NCBI GenBank assembly: GCA_021324935.1
Contig: JAJPIE010000003.1
Coordinates: forward strand, 1 to 62,218
Source: Acidobacteriota bacterium
Lineage (GTDB): Bacteria; Acidobacteriota; Terriglobia; Acidiferrales; UBA7541
Direction: 5' to 3'
DNA length: 62,218 bases
The position numbers and the translations under genes are program-made. How positions within the stretch are numbered: the stretch's first letter is position 1; each line of letters begins with the position of its first letter. Below are positions 25,998-35,087 of the stretch, in pieces. Below the pieces are notes generated by a model. It saw only the letters and a list, made by a program, of their open reading frames with translations. It was not told the origin of the DNA and searched no databases.

Positions 25998-28491
25998 GGT
26001 GGGCTTCCGTTCCCGAGGGGACGAGGAGTGGGGAATCGAGCTGCACAGCCTGTGACTTCGCCAGGAGGGCAGGCATGTCGAGAAGTTCAGTGACGCGATC
26101 CTGAATCACCAAAGAGCCGCGCACGCAGGGGCGGCTGGGAGGAGTCATCTGGTCGATTTCGACTTTGACAATACCGAGAATCCGGGTGACCTCGAGGATG
26201 ACGTTGCGCGGCCCTTTCGAACGAACAACGATGGCAGAAATTTTCTCCGCCGGGGCGGAGGCATAGGGATTCTGGGGATTGCGCGGTCGGGCGCGCCGAT
26301 TCTCAAGCAAATCCTCCAGGCGAACCATTCGGAGGATTTCGTTGCGGTATTGGACGACGTCAAGGCCGCCCATCAGTTCCTTGTCGGAGGGAGAAAACTC
26401 CTCGAGGCGCTGCACGAAGTCGAGAGGCACAGCCAGGCGCTCGCCATCGGAGCCTGACAATAACAGCAAAGTGAGGCGCTCCCTGGGTTGTGAATCGGCA
26501 GTCGCGGCGGAATCCTCCCGTCGAGCGCTGACGACCCCGGCACGGTGCGCAAAAGCAGCAATATCGAGAATCAGCGCAACTCGCCCGTCGCCGAGGACCG
26601 CGGCTCCGGAGTAGAGGGCGACGGTTTTGAATCGCTTGTCGAGAGGCTTGATCACGATTTCTTCCGTGTTGCGGATGGCATCGACCAGCAGCGCGATTTG
26701 GCGGCCCTCCGTGCGAACGACGACAATCTTGGAGATGCCGGAAGAAACGGAGCCTTGGATCTTGAGTTCTTCCGCCAGGGACATCAGAGGAAGCACGGTG
26801 CCACGGAAGCGGAAAATGGAAACGCCGTCGATCTTCTCAATGAATTTGTGAACGTCGTCGGCGTCAACGGCGATCATTTCAACGAGGGCGGCCTGGGGAA
26901 TGGCAAAGACGGATTTGCCGCTGATCACCGTCAAGGCGGGAATTGTGGCAAGCGTCAGCGGTATTTCCAGCCAGACGGTGGTACCGCGATTTCTGTCGGA
27001 CTTAAGCTTGGTCAGGCCTCCGATACGCTCGACGTTCGTTTTAACAACGTCCATGCCGACCCCGCGCCCGGAAACATTGGTGACTTTCTCCGCGGTGGAA
27101 AGGCCCGGAAGGAAAATCAGATTGAGCAGGTCGGTTTCAGCCATCTTCTCGGCTTGGGCGCTGGTAATGAGTCCTTTGCCGAGGGCCTTCTGCTTGACGC
27201 GATCGGGGTCGATGCCGGCGCCATCGTCCGTAATTTCGAGGTGAAAGTTACCCCCTTCGTGGAACGCACGGATTCGAATCGTGCCTTCTTCCGGTTTTCC
27301 CTTCTGTGAACGGACTTGCGGCGCTTCAACGCCATGATCCATGGAGTTCCGCAGAATGTGCATGACTGGATCCTTGATGGCCTCAAGAAGCGTTTTGTCG
27401 AGTTCCGTATCCCCGCCCTGAGTCTCCAACTTGATCTTCTTTCCAAGGTCTTTTGAAACGTCGCGAACGATGCGGGGCAGCTTGTCGAAGAGCTGGCTGA
27501 TCGGCTGCATTCGAGTCTTCATCACGTTTTTGCGGAGTTCGGAGGTCACGTAATTCAGGCCGTGCACGGCGGCATTTAGGTTGCGCTCATTGGTTTCCGT
27601 CGCTATTTGCAACAGGCGGTTCCTCAAGAGGACAAGCTCGCTGACAAGATTCATCTGCTTTTCGAGGAGATTCACGTCGACGCGAATGGCGGCTTCCGAC
27701 GAATCCGGAGTTCTCTTGTCGGCAAGCACCTCCGTGATGTCCCGTTCCGTGATCAGGCCTAATTGGACGAGGATCTCGCCGAGGCGGCGAGGATCTCCCG
27801 CTTCCTGCATTTGAAGAGCGCGGATAATTTCTTCGGGACGCACGCGGCCCTGACGGACAAGGATGCCCCCAATGCGTCCTGGGACAACGACGGACTTCCC
27901 GATCTTCTTTTGCCGGGATGCCTCGGCGTTCGACGAGGAGGCAGCGGTTTCGGTATGGTCCTGAGCTTCTGAAGACTGGCTCTGGGCCGCTGCGATTTCA
28001 TTCTTTTTGATTTCGTTCTCCGGGGATGGCGCGGATGTGAAGGAAGAATCAGGTTTTGTTTCCGCGCGCGCCGACTCAATCTGGGCGCTCACGCCCTTGG
28101 TTCCCGGGGAAGAGCCTTTCACCAGGAACTTCTTAAGGCGCTCGATCAAATCGAGGTAATCCTCCGCACCTTCGGATTCCGTGGTCCGTATCTCCTGCAA
28201 GACGCCGCGGACAGCGTCCACCATTTCCAGGAGGTGGTCGGCAATCTCCTGGTTCAGAGCCAATTCCCCTGCACGCATCTGGGAGAGGAGGTTTTCGCCA
28301 GCGTGGGTTAGTTTTTCGAGCTTGGTGAAGCCGAGGAAGCCACAACTCCCCTTGATGGTGTGAATCGTGCGGAAGATGCTGCCGAGGAGTTCGAGATTGC
28401 CCGGGTCGCTTTCCAGTTGAACGAACTCCTGGTCAAGGCGATCGAGGTTTTCCGTGCTTTCCTGCAAGAAATCTTTAACCAAATCGTCCAT
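25987..28491 (-). CDS. cheA: CheA histidine kinase with extra MshEN-like and second CheW domains
   Basis: 834 residues from ATG 28491 (MDDLVKDFLQESTENLD). The Hpt domain has the phosphoacceptor His44 in RTIHTIKGSCGFLG. A charged linker follows, then IGGILVRQGRVRPEEIIRAL and LGEILVQLGLITERDITEVL at about 210-275, which resemble the MshEN/GspE N-terminal repeat. Then come dimerisation helices, the ATPase (MHILRNSMDHGVE, DDGAGID, GRGVGMDVV), a first CheW-like domain and a second one (LTLLLLSGSDGERLAVPLDF to the end). The extra CheW domain could allow self-coupling to receptors. No CheY, CheB or CheR is in the window, so the output partner is elsewhere. Confidence 0.94.
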   Translation of the reverse strand: MDDLVKDFLQESTENLDRLDQEFVQLESDPGNLELLGSIFRTIHTIKGSCGFLGFTKLEKLTHAGENLLSQMRAGELALNQEIADHLLEMVDAVRGVLQEIRTTESEGAEDYLDLIERLKKFLVKGSSPGTKGVSAQIESARAETKPDSSFTSAPSPENEIKKNEIAAAQSQSSEAQDHTETAASSSNAEASRQKKIGKSVVVPGRIGGILVRQGRVRPEEIIRALQMQEAGDPRRLGEILVQLGLITERDITEVLADKRTPDSSEAAIRVDVNLLEKQMNLVSELVLLRNRLLQIATETNERNLNAAVHGLNYVTSELRKNVMKTRMQPISQLFDKLPRIVRDVSKDLGKKIKLETQGGDTELDKTLLEAIKDPVMHILRNSMDHGVEAPQVRSQKGKPEEGTIRIRAFHEGGNFHLEITDDGAGIDPDRVKQKALGKGLITSAQAEKMAETDLLNLIFLPGLSTAEKVTNVSGRGVGMDVVKTNVERIGGLTKLKSDRNRGTTVWLEIPLTLATIPALTVISGKSVFAIPQAALVEMIAVDADDVHKFIEKIDGVSIFRFRGTVLPLMSLAEELKIQGSVSSGISKIVVVRTEGRQIALLVDAIRNTEEIVIKPLDKRFKTVALYSGAAVLGDGRVALILDIAAFAHRAGVVSARREDSAATADSQPRERLTLLLLSGSDGERLAVPLDFVQRLEEFSPSDKELMGGLDVVQYRNEILRMVRLEDLLENRRARPRNPQNPYASAPAEKISAIVVRSKGPRNVILEVTRILGIVKVEIDQMTPPSRPCVRGSLVIQDRVTELLDMPALLAKSQAVQLDSPLLVPSGTEAHHVS

Positions 28492-28901
28492 TGCGTAGGT
28501 CCAGTCCCGATGGGCGCAGCTGGGGAGAAGCAATTGAAGCGCCAGGGGGAGGATGGATCGATGAGAATTCTCTAAAACGAGGCATGGCGAAGAAGAGCGA
28601 AAGGACAGCCACGAACAAAATCGGGAAAGGGCGATAAACCCGTGAGGTTTCGTCAGGTTGGACAGAATGCGCTTCGCGAGAGCAGCGAAACGTGGCCGTG
28701 ACAGAATCGGGGTACAGGCGAAAGTGGCTAGTCTGGAGAAAGGAGGTGAAGGGGGACGAAGAGAGGAAGAGTTTCAGAAGAGAATGGGATACCAGGTTGG
28801 TGCAGGCAGGCACGTGCGGCGACGCCAGGGCACTTTCGGGAGTTGCCTTGTAGAAAATTGTGGTTTTGACGGGCTGCGGGTGGAGGCCGTAAACTGCAGG
28901 T
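28492..28901. other. Divergent promoter region between cheA and the rhomboid gene
   Basis: About 410 bases without a convincing gene; the short frames seen have poor composition. It must hold the promoters for the chemotaxis operon (minus) and the rhomboid gene (plus), but I could not place hexamers with confidence. No riboswitch-like fold was seen. Confidence 0.4.
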
Positions 28902-29681
28902 ATGAGTTCGTCGTTCAGCGCCCCGCGGATCGGATTTGACTGGCGCGGGTTCATCACCCCAGCCGTAAAATTGCTGATTTTGATTTGTACCGGGGTATTC
29001 CTGATGCAGGAACTGATTGCGCTGTTCCTGCCTCCGTACGCGACGTCGTGGTTCAATCACTGGTTCGGGTTGGTGCCGCTAGGCCCGATTCCCGGACTGC
29101 GGATCTGGCAACCTCTCACTTATATATTCCTACACGGCGGATTGTGGCACCTGCTGATCAACATGCTGATGCTGTGGATGTTTGGGCGGGAATTGGAACT
29201 GGTGTGGGGGAAGAAGCGATTTCTGAATTACTTTTTCATCTGCGGCGTGGGCGCGGGGATCATCACGATCCTGGTAAAGGTGACGCCGATGCTCTGGGGA
29301 ATGCGGCCGCTGGATGTGCCGACCATCGGGGCTTCCGGCGCAATATTCGGAATCCTGATTGCCAACGCGATTTTGTTCCCGGACCGGAGAATCTGGCTGT
29401 TTCCGCTGCCACTGACAATCCCGATGCGGCCGTTTGTGGCGGTGATGGGGGCGATTGAATTTTTCAGCACGCTGGGTGAAACGGGTGACCGGGTAAGTCA
29501 CCTGTGCCACCTGGGCGGCATGTTAATCGGTTGGATCTATTTGCGGCGGGGATCTTTCTTGTACCGGGTCCGCAACGAAATGGCGGACTGGCGGTACGAG
29601 AGAAATAAAAAGAAATTTCAGGTGTACATGAAGAAGCAGAAGGACGAGCCACCGTCACGGCCGGATCAATGGGTGAATTGA
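28902..29681 (+). CDS. Rhomboid-family intramembrane serine protease
   Basis: 259 residues, about six membrane helices. The catalytic Ser is in GASGAIFGIL, the catalytic His in SHLCHLGGMLIGW, and WHLLINMLMLWMFG is the conserved early helix motif with the His/Asn pair that stabilises the oxyanion. A cytoplasmic basic tail (KKKFQVYMKKQKDE) ends the protein. Rhomboids cut membrane-protein substrates within or near the bilayer; the substrate here is unknown. It is divergent from cheA and convergent with pyk. Confidence 0.92.
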   Translation: MSSSFSAPRIGFDWRGFITPAVKLLILICTGVFLMQELIALFLPPYATSWFNHWFGLVPLGPIPGLRIWQPLTYIFLHGGLWHLLINMLMLWMFGRELELVWGKKRFLNYFFICGVGAGIITILVKVTPMLWGMRPLDVPTIGASGAIFGILIANAILFPDRRIWLFPLPLTIPMRPFVAVMGAIEFFSTLGETGDRVSHLCHLGGMLIGWIYLRRGSFLYRVRNEMADWRYERNKKKFQVYMKKQKDEPPSRPDQWVN

Positions 29682-29701
29682 GTTAGAAATCTTCGGAGGG
29701 C

Positions 29702-29770
29702 CTCGCGGACTGCCGCGAGTTATTCGACAGGACATCTCGCTGAAGGGCTGCACCCCGCTGCAGGCGGGGG
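29702..29770. terminator. Hairpins between convergent rhomboid and pyk genes
   Basis: A 7-bp stem CTCGCGG/CCGCGAG with loop ACTG (29702-29719) is followed by TTATTC and then by a second GC stem (CCCCGC/GCGGGG, about 29753-29769). They may act as a weak bidirectional terminator for the two genes meeting here. Confidence 0.4.
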
Positions 29771-29792
29771 CTGAAGCAGTATAAGTGTGCGG

Positions 29793-31220
29793 TCACGAGG
29801 CGCTGCCGATGACGTGGAACTTCATGAAGTTGGTAGTGCCGCGGATGCCCATCGGCGTTCCGGCGACAATGCCTATGACGTCGCCTTTCTTCACCAGCCG
29901 TTCTTCGACGAGACGTTTCTCAGCGAGGGCAGCGAGACCGTCAATCTTCTTGATGTCGGAAATGTCGCGGGAGGTGACGCCCCAGAACAGCGCCATGCGG
30001 CGGCGCGTGGCCGCAACGGGCGAGAACGCGACGATGGGGACGAGCGGGCGATAACGAGAGACGAGGCGGGCGGTGAAGCCGCTGTGGGTGAACACGGCGA
30101 TGAGCTTCATGTGCAGCTCACGCGAGGCGTGGCAAACGAGTTCAGCAACCGTTTCGGCAACCTTGAGCTGCTCCTGCTGGCTGCCGGGACGCGGAAATTC
30201 CTGAATACTGGCTTCGGCTTGTTCGATGATGCGGGCCATCATCGAAACGGCTTCGATGGGAAATTGGCCGGAGGCGGTTTCCGCAGAGAGCATGACGGCG
30301 TCGGAGCCATCAAAAATGGCGTTTGCGACATCGGAGGCTTCAGCGCGCGTGGGGCGCGGGTTCTGCGTCATGGATTCGAGCATCTGCGTGGCGGTGATGA
30401 CGGGGCGGCGGAGTTCGCGGGCCCTGGCGATAATGTTTTTCTGAACGACGGGCACGGTTTCGGGATTCATTTCCACGCCGAGATCACCACGGGCAACCAT
30501 CACGCCATCCGAAACGCGGAGGATGGCGTCAAGATTTTCTATGGCTTCGGGCTTTTCGAGCTTAGCGATAACGGGCGTGTCTTTTTTCGCGCGCCGGACC
30601 AGGGATTTTGCGAGAAGGATGTCGTCCGGTTGGCGAACGAAGCTGACGGCAAGGTAATCGACGCCATGCCGGAGGGCGAAGTGAAGATCCTTGCGATCCT
30701 TGTCGGTGAGCGCGGGAACGTGAAGTTTTACCCCGGGAAGGTTAATGCCTTTGTGCTCGCCAAGACCGCCGCCGTTGATGACGCGGCAGACAACCTCCTG
30801 GCCGTGAACTTTTTCAACGCGAAGTTCGATGAGACCGTCAGAGAGCAGGATGCGGTCGCCGGAATGCACTTCGCGGGGCAGCGGGCGAAAGATGGTGCTG
30901 ACCCGCGTGGAATCACCAAGGATTTTCGCGGTGGTGATGATGAACTGCTGACCGGAACGGAGCGTGACGGTGCCCCCGCCGGCCAGAGCGCCAGTGCGGA
31001 TTTTGGGGCCCTGCAAATCAGCCAGGATACCGAGGGTTTTGCCGAGCTCGGCGGCAGCGGCGCGGAGCATGGCAATGCATTGCGCGTGCGTTTCATGCGT
31101 GCCGTGGGAAAAGTTGAGGCGGGCGACGTCCATGCCGGACTGGAGCAGACGGCGAATCATGCGCGGAGAATGCGTCGCGGGGCCAATGGTACAGACGATT
31201 TTGGAATGGCGCGAGTTCAT
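29793..31220 (-). CDS. pyk: Pyruvate kinase
   Basis: 475 residues from ATG 31220 (MNSRHSKIVCTIGPAT). It converts phosphoenolpyruvate and ADP to pyruvate and ATP in glycolysis. Visible family motifs are MDVARLNFSHG, the metal/substrate block VMVARGDLGVEM, the switch ITATQMLESM and SDAVMLSAETASG. The C-terminal regulatory domain includes FTHSGFTARLVSRYRPLVPI. The length is normal and nothing is broken. It is monocistronic. Confidence 0.96.
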   Translation of the reverse strand: MNSRHSKIVCTIGPATHSPRMIRRLLQSGMDVARLNFSHGTHETHAQCIAMLRAAAAELGKTLGILADLQGPKIRTGALAGGGTVTLRSGQQFIITTAKILGDSTRVSTIFRPLPREVHSGDRILLSDGLIELRVEKVHGQEVVCRVINGGGLGEHKGINLPGVKLHVPALTDKDRKDLHFALRHGVDYLAVSFVRQPDDILLAKSLVRRAKKDTPVIAKLEKPEAIENLDAILRVSDGVMVARGDLGVEMNPETVPVVQKNIIARARELRRPVITATQMLESMTQNPRPTRAEASDVANAIFDGSDAVMLSAETASGQFPIEAVSMMARIIEQAEASIQEFPRPGSQQEQLKVAETVAELVCHASRELHMKLIAVFTHSGFTARLVSRYRPLVPIVAFSPVAATRRRMALFWGVTSRDISDIKKIDGLAALAEKRLVEERLVKKGDVIGIVAGTPMGIRGTTNFMKFHVIGSAS

Positions 31221-31309
31221 GGAAGCGAAGGCGTTATTGTAGCGTGAAGCGAGGCTCGGAAGGAAAAACGGGAAGCGGCCCAAGTCAGTTGACGCACCTA
31301 TCAAACCCG

Positions 31310-32824
31310 TTATTTGTTGACGGCGAACTCAGCGACGATGTGGACAAGGCAGTCGACGCCCTTGGCGAACGAAGCGAGCGGCAAACGCTCTTCATCGCCG
31401 TGGACGCGGCGGAGATCTTCCTCGGTCATCGGCATGGGGCGTAATCCGTAAGCCTGGACATTGTGAAGGCGAAGCTGGGCGGAGTCCGTGGCCCCGGTGG
31501 ACAAAAACGGAACAACCGGGACGCCTCCGAATTCCTGAGCGCTAACCTTGGTCATCAGCGCGTAGAGATCCGTGTCGAGAGAAGAGTTTGGCGCAGCAAA
31601 TCCGCCATCAAGGGAGATGTCCCAGCGGATTTGGGGGTCATTGACAAGTTTTTTGAGGTCGTTGACGAAGACGTCGATAGTGTCGCCAGGAATGAGGCGA
31701 ATATTCAGCGTGGCCCGGGCTTCGGAAGGAATGACGTTGGCGCGAATGCCGGCTTGAAGCATTGTGGGTGCAACGGTATCGCGCATCATGGAGTTCCACA
31801 GTGGGCTGGCGTCGGAGAGGTACCGCTGGGCGTGCTCGCCGCGGTCGGGCGTGTCAACGACGCGCATCCACTTGCTGGTTTCTTCGTCCTCGAGCGGGGC
31901 GAGTGCTTCAAAGTAGCGGCGGACGATGGAAGTAAGATGCACCGGAGCCGTGTAATTCCCGATCTTTGCGACGGCGGCGGCGATATGGACAACGGGATTG
32001 TCTTTTGTCGGAGTGGAGGAATGCCCCCCCTTGCCTGTCGCGGTGAGTTCGACGTTGACGGAGACCTTTTCGCTGACCTGGATGGCGACGTACTGAGCTT
32101 TGCCGTTTTTGAGAACGACCTGGCCGCCTTCATTGATTGCATAACCGGAGGCGATTTTGTCCCAAAACTTGGCGATGACCATTTTCATGCTGGCATCGCC
32201 GAACTGTTCTTCATCGGCAGTAGCGAGAAAGATGACATCGCGGTCAAGGTGAACGGCGCCGCGCTTGAGAGCGATAAAGGCGGCGAGGTTCGCGGCAAGC
32301 ATGCTTTTGTCGTCAATCGAGCCGCGGCCCCAGAGGTAGCCCTCCTTGATGACGCCGCCGAAGGGATCAACGGACCACTTGCTGCGGTCAACCCCGACGA
32401 CGTCCATGTGTGCGACCAGGAGAAGGGCGCGGGAGGGGTCTGCAATAACACTGCTGCGAAGGCGTGCGACGACGGCGCTGCGGCCCGGAGCGAGATCGAG
32501 AAGTTCCGCCTGGATGCCTTCCTTGGCGAGGACACCGGAGATGTATTTTGCGGCGGCTTGTTCATTCCCCGGGGGGTTGGTGGTATTAATTTTGACGAGA
32601 TCCGCGAGCCAGTTCTGGGCTTCGAGGGCGAGGGCGGTGGTGTCACCAACCAGCGGAGGGGTCTGGGGGATGCCAAAAGCCGCGGGCCTTTGGGAAACTT
32701 GTGCGCGAAGCGCGCGCGAAGTGAAACTAAAGGCAAGGATTACGACAAAGATTGTGAAGCGAAGGTGCGCTCGCAGCACGAAAATACCCCCATGCAAATG
32801 CGTTTTGCCGCAGGTAAATTCCAT
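31310..32824 (-). CDS. Exported M20-family metallopeptidase
   Basis: Up to 504 residues; a GTG at 32779 would start cleanly at the signal peptide (LRAHLRFTIFVVILAF, ending RALRAQ). M20 zinc-site motifs are present: LLLVAHMDVVG (His, Asp), YLWGRGSIDDKS (bridging Asp), DEEQFGD (Glu-Glu), and a late VPFLSTGATDS followed by the C-terminal half of the site. A dimerisation lid is at about 230-340. It likely releases amino acids from peptides or acylated amino acids outside the cytoplasm. It lies just upstream of pyk, transcribed the same way. Confidence 0.92.
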   Translation of the reverse strand: MEFTCGKTHLHGGIFVLRAHLRFTIFVVILAFSFTSRALRAQVSQRPAAFGIPQTPPLVGDTTALALEAQNWLADLVKINTTNPPGNEQAAAKYISGVLAKEGIQAELLDLAPGRSAVVARLRSSVIADPSRALLLVAHMDVVGVDRSKWSVDPFGGVIKEGYLWGRGSIDDKSMLAANLAAFIALKRGAVHLDRDVIFLATADEEQFGDASMKMVIAKFWDKIASGYAINEGGQVVLKNGKAQYVAIQVSEKVSVNVELTATGKGGHSSTPTKDNPVVHIAAAVAKIGNYTAPVHLTSIVRRYFEALAPLEDEETSKWMRVVDTPDRGEHAQRYLSDASPLWNSMMRDTVAPTMLQAGIRANVIPSEARATLNIRLIPGDTIDVFVNDLKKLVNDPQIRWDISLDGGFAAPNSSLDTDLYALMTKVSAQEFGGVPVVPFLSTGATDSAQLRLHNVQAYGLRPMPMTEEDLRRVHGDEERLPLASFAKGVDCLVHIVAEFAVNK

Positions 32825-32965
32825 ACTAACATGCGAGTTTGGATCGGCCGGGAGCAGCTTGAGGGAAGCGTTACCTATGGCGCACGGGATGCGTCCAAGG
32901 ACAGAGCAGACCTGGGGGGAGTTTCCGGCATCTAACAGACCTATGGGGGTAGAGAGGATCAGGGG

Positions 32966-34066
32966 ATGAAACCAAGGTTTTTGATGGCGTGGGGGTGCGG
33001 AGTTTTGCTGGCTGGCTTGCTGGCAAGCGGTTCACAGACCTGGGCACAGGCGCCCGCGGGACCTGAACCGACCGCGCCGGCGGCTCCCGCCCCAAAGCAG
33101 CAACCCTCCGGGCAGTCTCAGCCGCAAAAGCCCCAAGAGGGCGGGGTAGCCATTTCAGTGGAAGTGCCCGTGGTAACCTTGGACGTAGTGGCTGCCACGC
33201 AGAACGGCGACATCATACCCGGATTGAAGAAAGAAAATTTTCGCGTGCTCGAAGATGGGCAGCCGCAGCAGATCACGAACTTCGGGCCCGAGGATGCGCC
33301 GATTACGATGGTGATGCTGCTGGAATTCAGCAATGTGCACTGGGGCTGGTTTTCAGCGTATGCGACCTACTGGGCGGACGCGCTGTTCCCGAATCTCAAC
33401 CAGAAGGATTGGGTGGCACTGGTCACCTTTGACATGCGGCCGCGGACAGAAGTGGATTTTACACAGAACAAGGAAGAAGTGCGGCAGGCCATCTATCACT
33501 TGTTTGTGCCGGGATTCAGCGAGTCCAATTTGTTTGACGCTATTCTGGACACGACGGACCGAATGAGAGACCTGAAGGGGAAAAAAGCTATCCTCATCCT
33601 GGCATCGGGGATCGACACGTTTTCGAAGCACACGCTGGATCAGACCATGAAGCAGTTGCGTGGAAGCGACACGACGATTTTCGCGGTGGGCGTGGACCGG
33701 CCCATCAGCAACTGGATGGAGATGAACGGAATGTTGAGCGGCAAGCGGGACCTGACATTTCTGCAGGCTGAGAATCAATTGAAGACGTTTACGCGGATGA
33801 CGGGCGGCATGGCGTGGTTTCCGCAATTTGACGGAGAGCTTCCGGGCATCATGCGGGAAGTGGCGTCCTTCTTGAGACACCAGTACAGCATTTCCTACAC
33901 GCCTTCGAACCAAAATCAAGATGGCAAATACCGCAAGATCAAAGTGGAGCTGGTGGCGCCGGACGGCGGGCCGCTGACGGTAACCGATCAAAAAGGAAAG
34001 AAGCAGAAAATAGTGGTATACGCGCGCGAAGGCTATCAGCCGGTAAAGGGCGGTGTAGGAGATTGA
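32966..34066 (+). CDS. VWFA-related protein of the acidobacterial type
   Basis: 366 residues with a signal peptide (residues 1-27, ending TWAQ) and a Pro/Ala/Gln-rich linker. A short beta domain (VVTLDVVAATQNGD, then FRVLEDGQPQQITNF) is followed by a von Willebrand A-like domain from about 110. The metal-site DxSxS is replaced by LLEFSNVHWG, so metal coordination may be lost. The C-terminus has YSISYTPSNQNQDGKYRKI, a signature of this lineage-linked family. Extracytoplasmic adhesion or scaffolding is a guess. The presence of this family is a main reason for assigning the window to Acidobacteriota. Confidence 0.9.
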   Translation: MKPRFLMAWGCGVLLAGLLASGSQTWAQAPAGPEPTAPAAPAPKQQPSGQSQPQKPQEGGVAISVEVPVVTLDVVAATQNGDIIPGLKKENFRVLEDGQPQQITNFGPEDAPITMVMLLEFSNVHWGWFSAYATYWADALFPNLNQKDWVALVTFDMRPRTEVDFTQNKEEVRQAIYHLFVPGFSESNLFDAILDTTDRMRDLKGKKAILILASGIDTFSKHTLDQTMKQLRGSDTTIFAVGVDRPISNWMEMNGMLSGKRDLTFLQAENQLKTFTRMTGGMAWFPQFDGELPGIMREVASFLRHQYSISYTPSNQNQDGKYRKIKVELVAPDGGPLTVTDQKGKKQKIVVYAREGYQPVKGGVGD

Positions 34067-34081
34067 GTATTCGCCGCTGAG

Positions 34082-35086
34082 TTAGTAGCCGCGATGGAAA
34101 TCAACGAGGTTAAAGAGGTCGCGGCCCTCGAACCAACGCTCCAATAGATCCAAAAACAAAGCAGTCTGACGAGGCCAGAGCTGGTCGCTGATGGCGCTGG
34201 TGTGGGGAGTGAGGAAGAGGCTGGGTGTCTGCCAGAGCGGATCTTCAGGCGAAGGCGGCTCGGGATCAGTGACGTCTAGAGCCGCGCCCGCAAGTTTGTG
34301 TGCCTGGAGCGCGGCGATGAGGGCGGATTGGTCGAGAAGGGAGCCACGGGCAACGTTGATAAGGCGTGCAGTGGGTTTGAGCAATGCCAGTTCAGGCGCT
34401 CCAATGAGGTGATGTGTTTCGTGGGTTTCAGGCGCGCTGATCACGACGTAATCGGCGCACGGAATAACCTCGCGGAGCTGCGTGGCGGGTACGATTTTTT
34501 CGGCGAAGGTCGCGTCACCTTTGCCTGTGCGGGAGACGCCCCAGACACGCATGTCAAACGATTTGGCACGGCGGGCGAGTTCGTGGCCAATGGAGCCGTA
34601 GCCAACGATGAGCAGAATTTTTCCGTTCAACTCGTTGAGCGGATATTTGTCCCACAAAACTTGCTGGGACCAGAGACTGCGGTCCTGATAACGCACAGAA
34701 TCCGGAAAATTGCGGGTAAGGGCGATGAGGAGCCCCATCGTGTGTTCAGCCATGGGGACCGAAAAGATGCCGCTGGGATTGGTAACGACGATGCCGGAAT
34801 CACGCAGTTCGGGGTACATGAGCTGCGCGACGCCCGCGGCGGTGGAGTGAATCCACTTCAATTTTTTCGCGTCGGAGAGCTGTTTGGCGCGCAGGGAGTA
34901 GCCGACGAAGATGTCCGTGTCCGGGAGTTCCTGCGCGAGGCGGCCGTAATCGGGAAGATGGACAACGTGCATCGCAGGCCAGCGAGAGCGGATGGCATCA
35001 GCGAGCGAGGAAGGAGGACGCCACTCGCTGAAGGGATGCCAGACGCAAATGGTAAGTTTGGTTTGGGCGGGAGTGGTGCGGGTCAT
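34082..35086 (-). CDS. D-2-hydroxyacid dehydrogenase
   Basis: 334 residues. NAD-binding motif VGYGSIGHELARR. The catalytic Arg is in NVARGSLLD, the Glu in DPEPPSPEDP and the His in FLTPHTSAIS. It interconverts a 2-oxoacid and D-2-hydroxyacid with NAD(P)H; the substrate cannot be read from sequence. It starts one base after the end of gpmI on the same strand, so the two form a tight operon. This invites a link to 3-phosphoglycerate metabolism, though a separate serA exists in the window. Confidence 0.9.
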   Translation of the reverse strand: MTRTTPAQTKLTICVWHPFSEWRPPSSLADAIRSRWPAMHVVHLPDYGRLAQELPDTDIFVGYSLRAKQLSDAKKLKWIHSTAAGVAQLMYPELRDSGIVVTNPSGIFSVPMAEHTMGLLIALTRNFPDSVRYQDRSLWSQQVLWDKYPLNELNGKILLIVGYGSIGHELARRAKSFDMRVWGVSRTGKGDATFAEKIVPATQLREVIPCADYVVISAPETHETHHLIGAPELALLKPTARLINVARGSLLDQSALIAALQAHKLAGAALDVTDPEPPSPEDPLWQTPSLFLTPHTSAISDQLWPRQTALFLDLLERWFEGRDLFNLVDFHRGY

Positions 35087-35087
35087 T

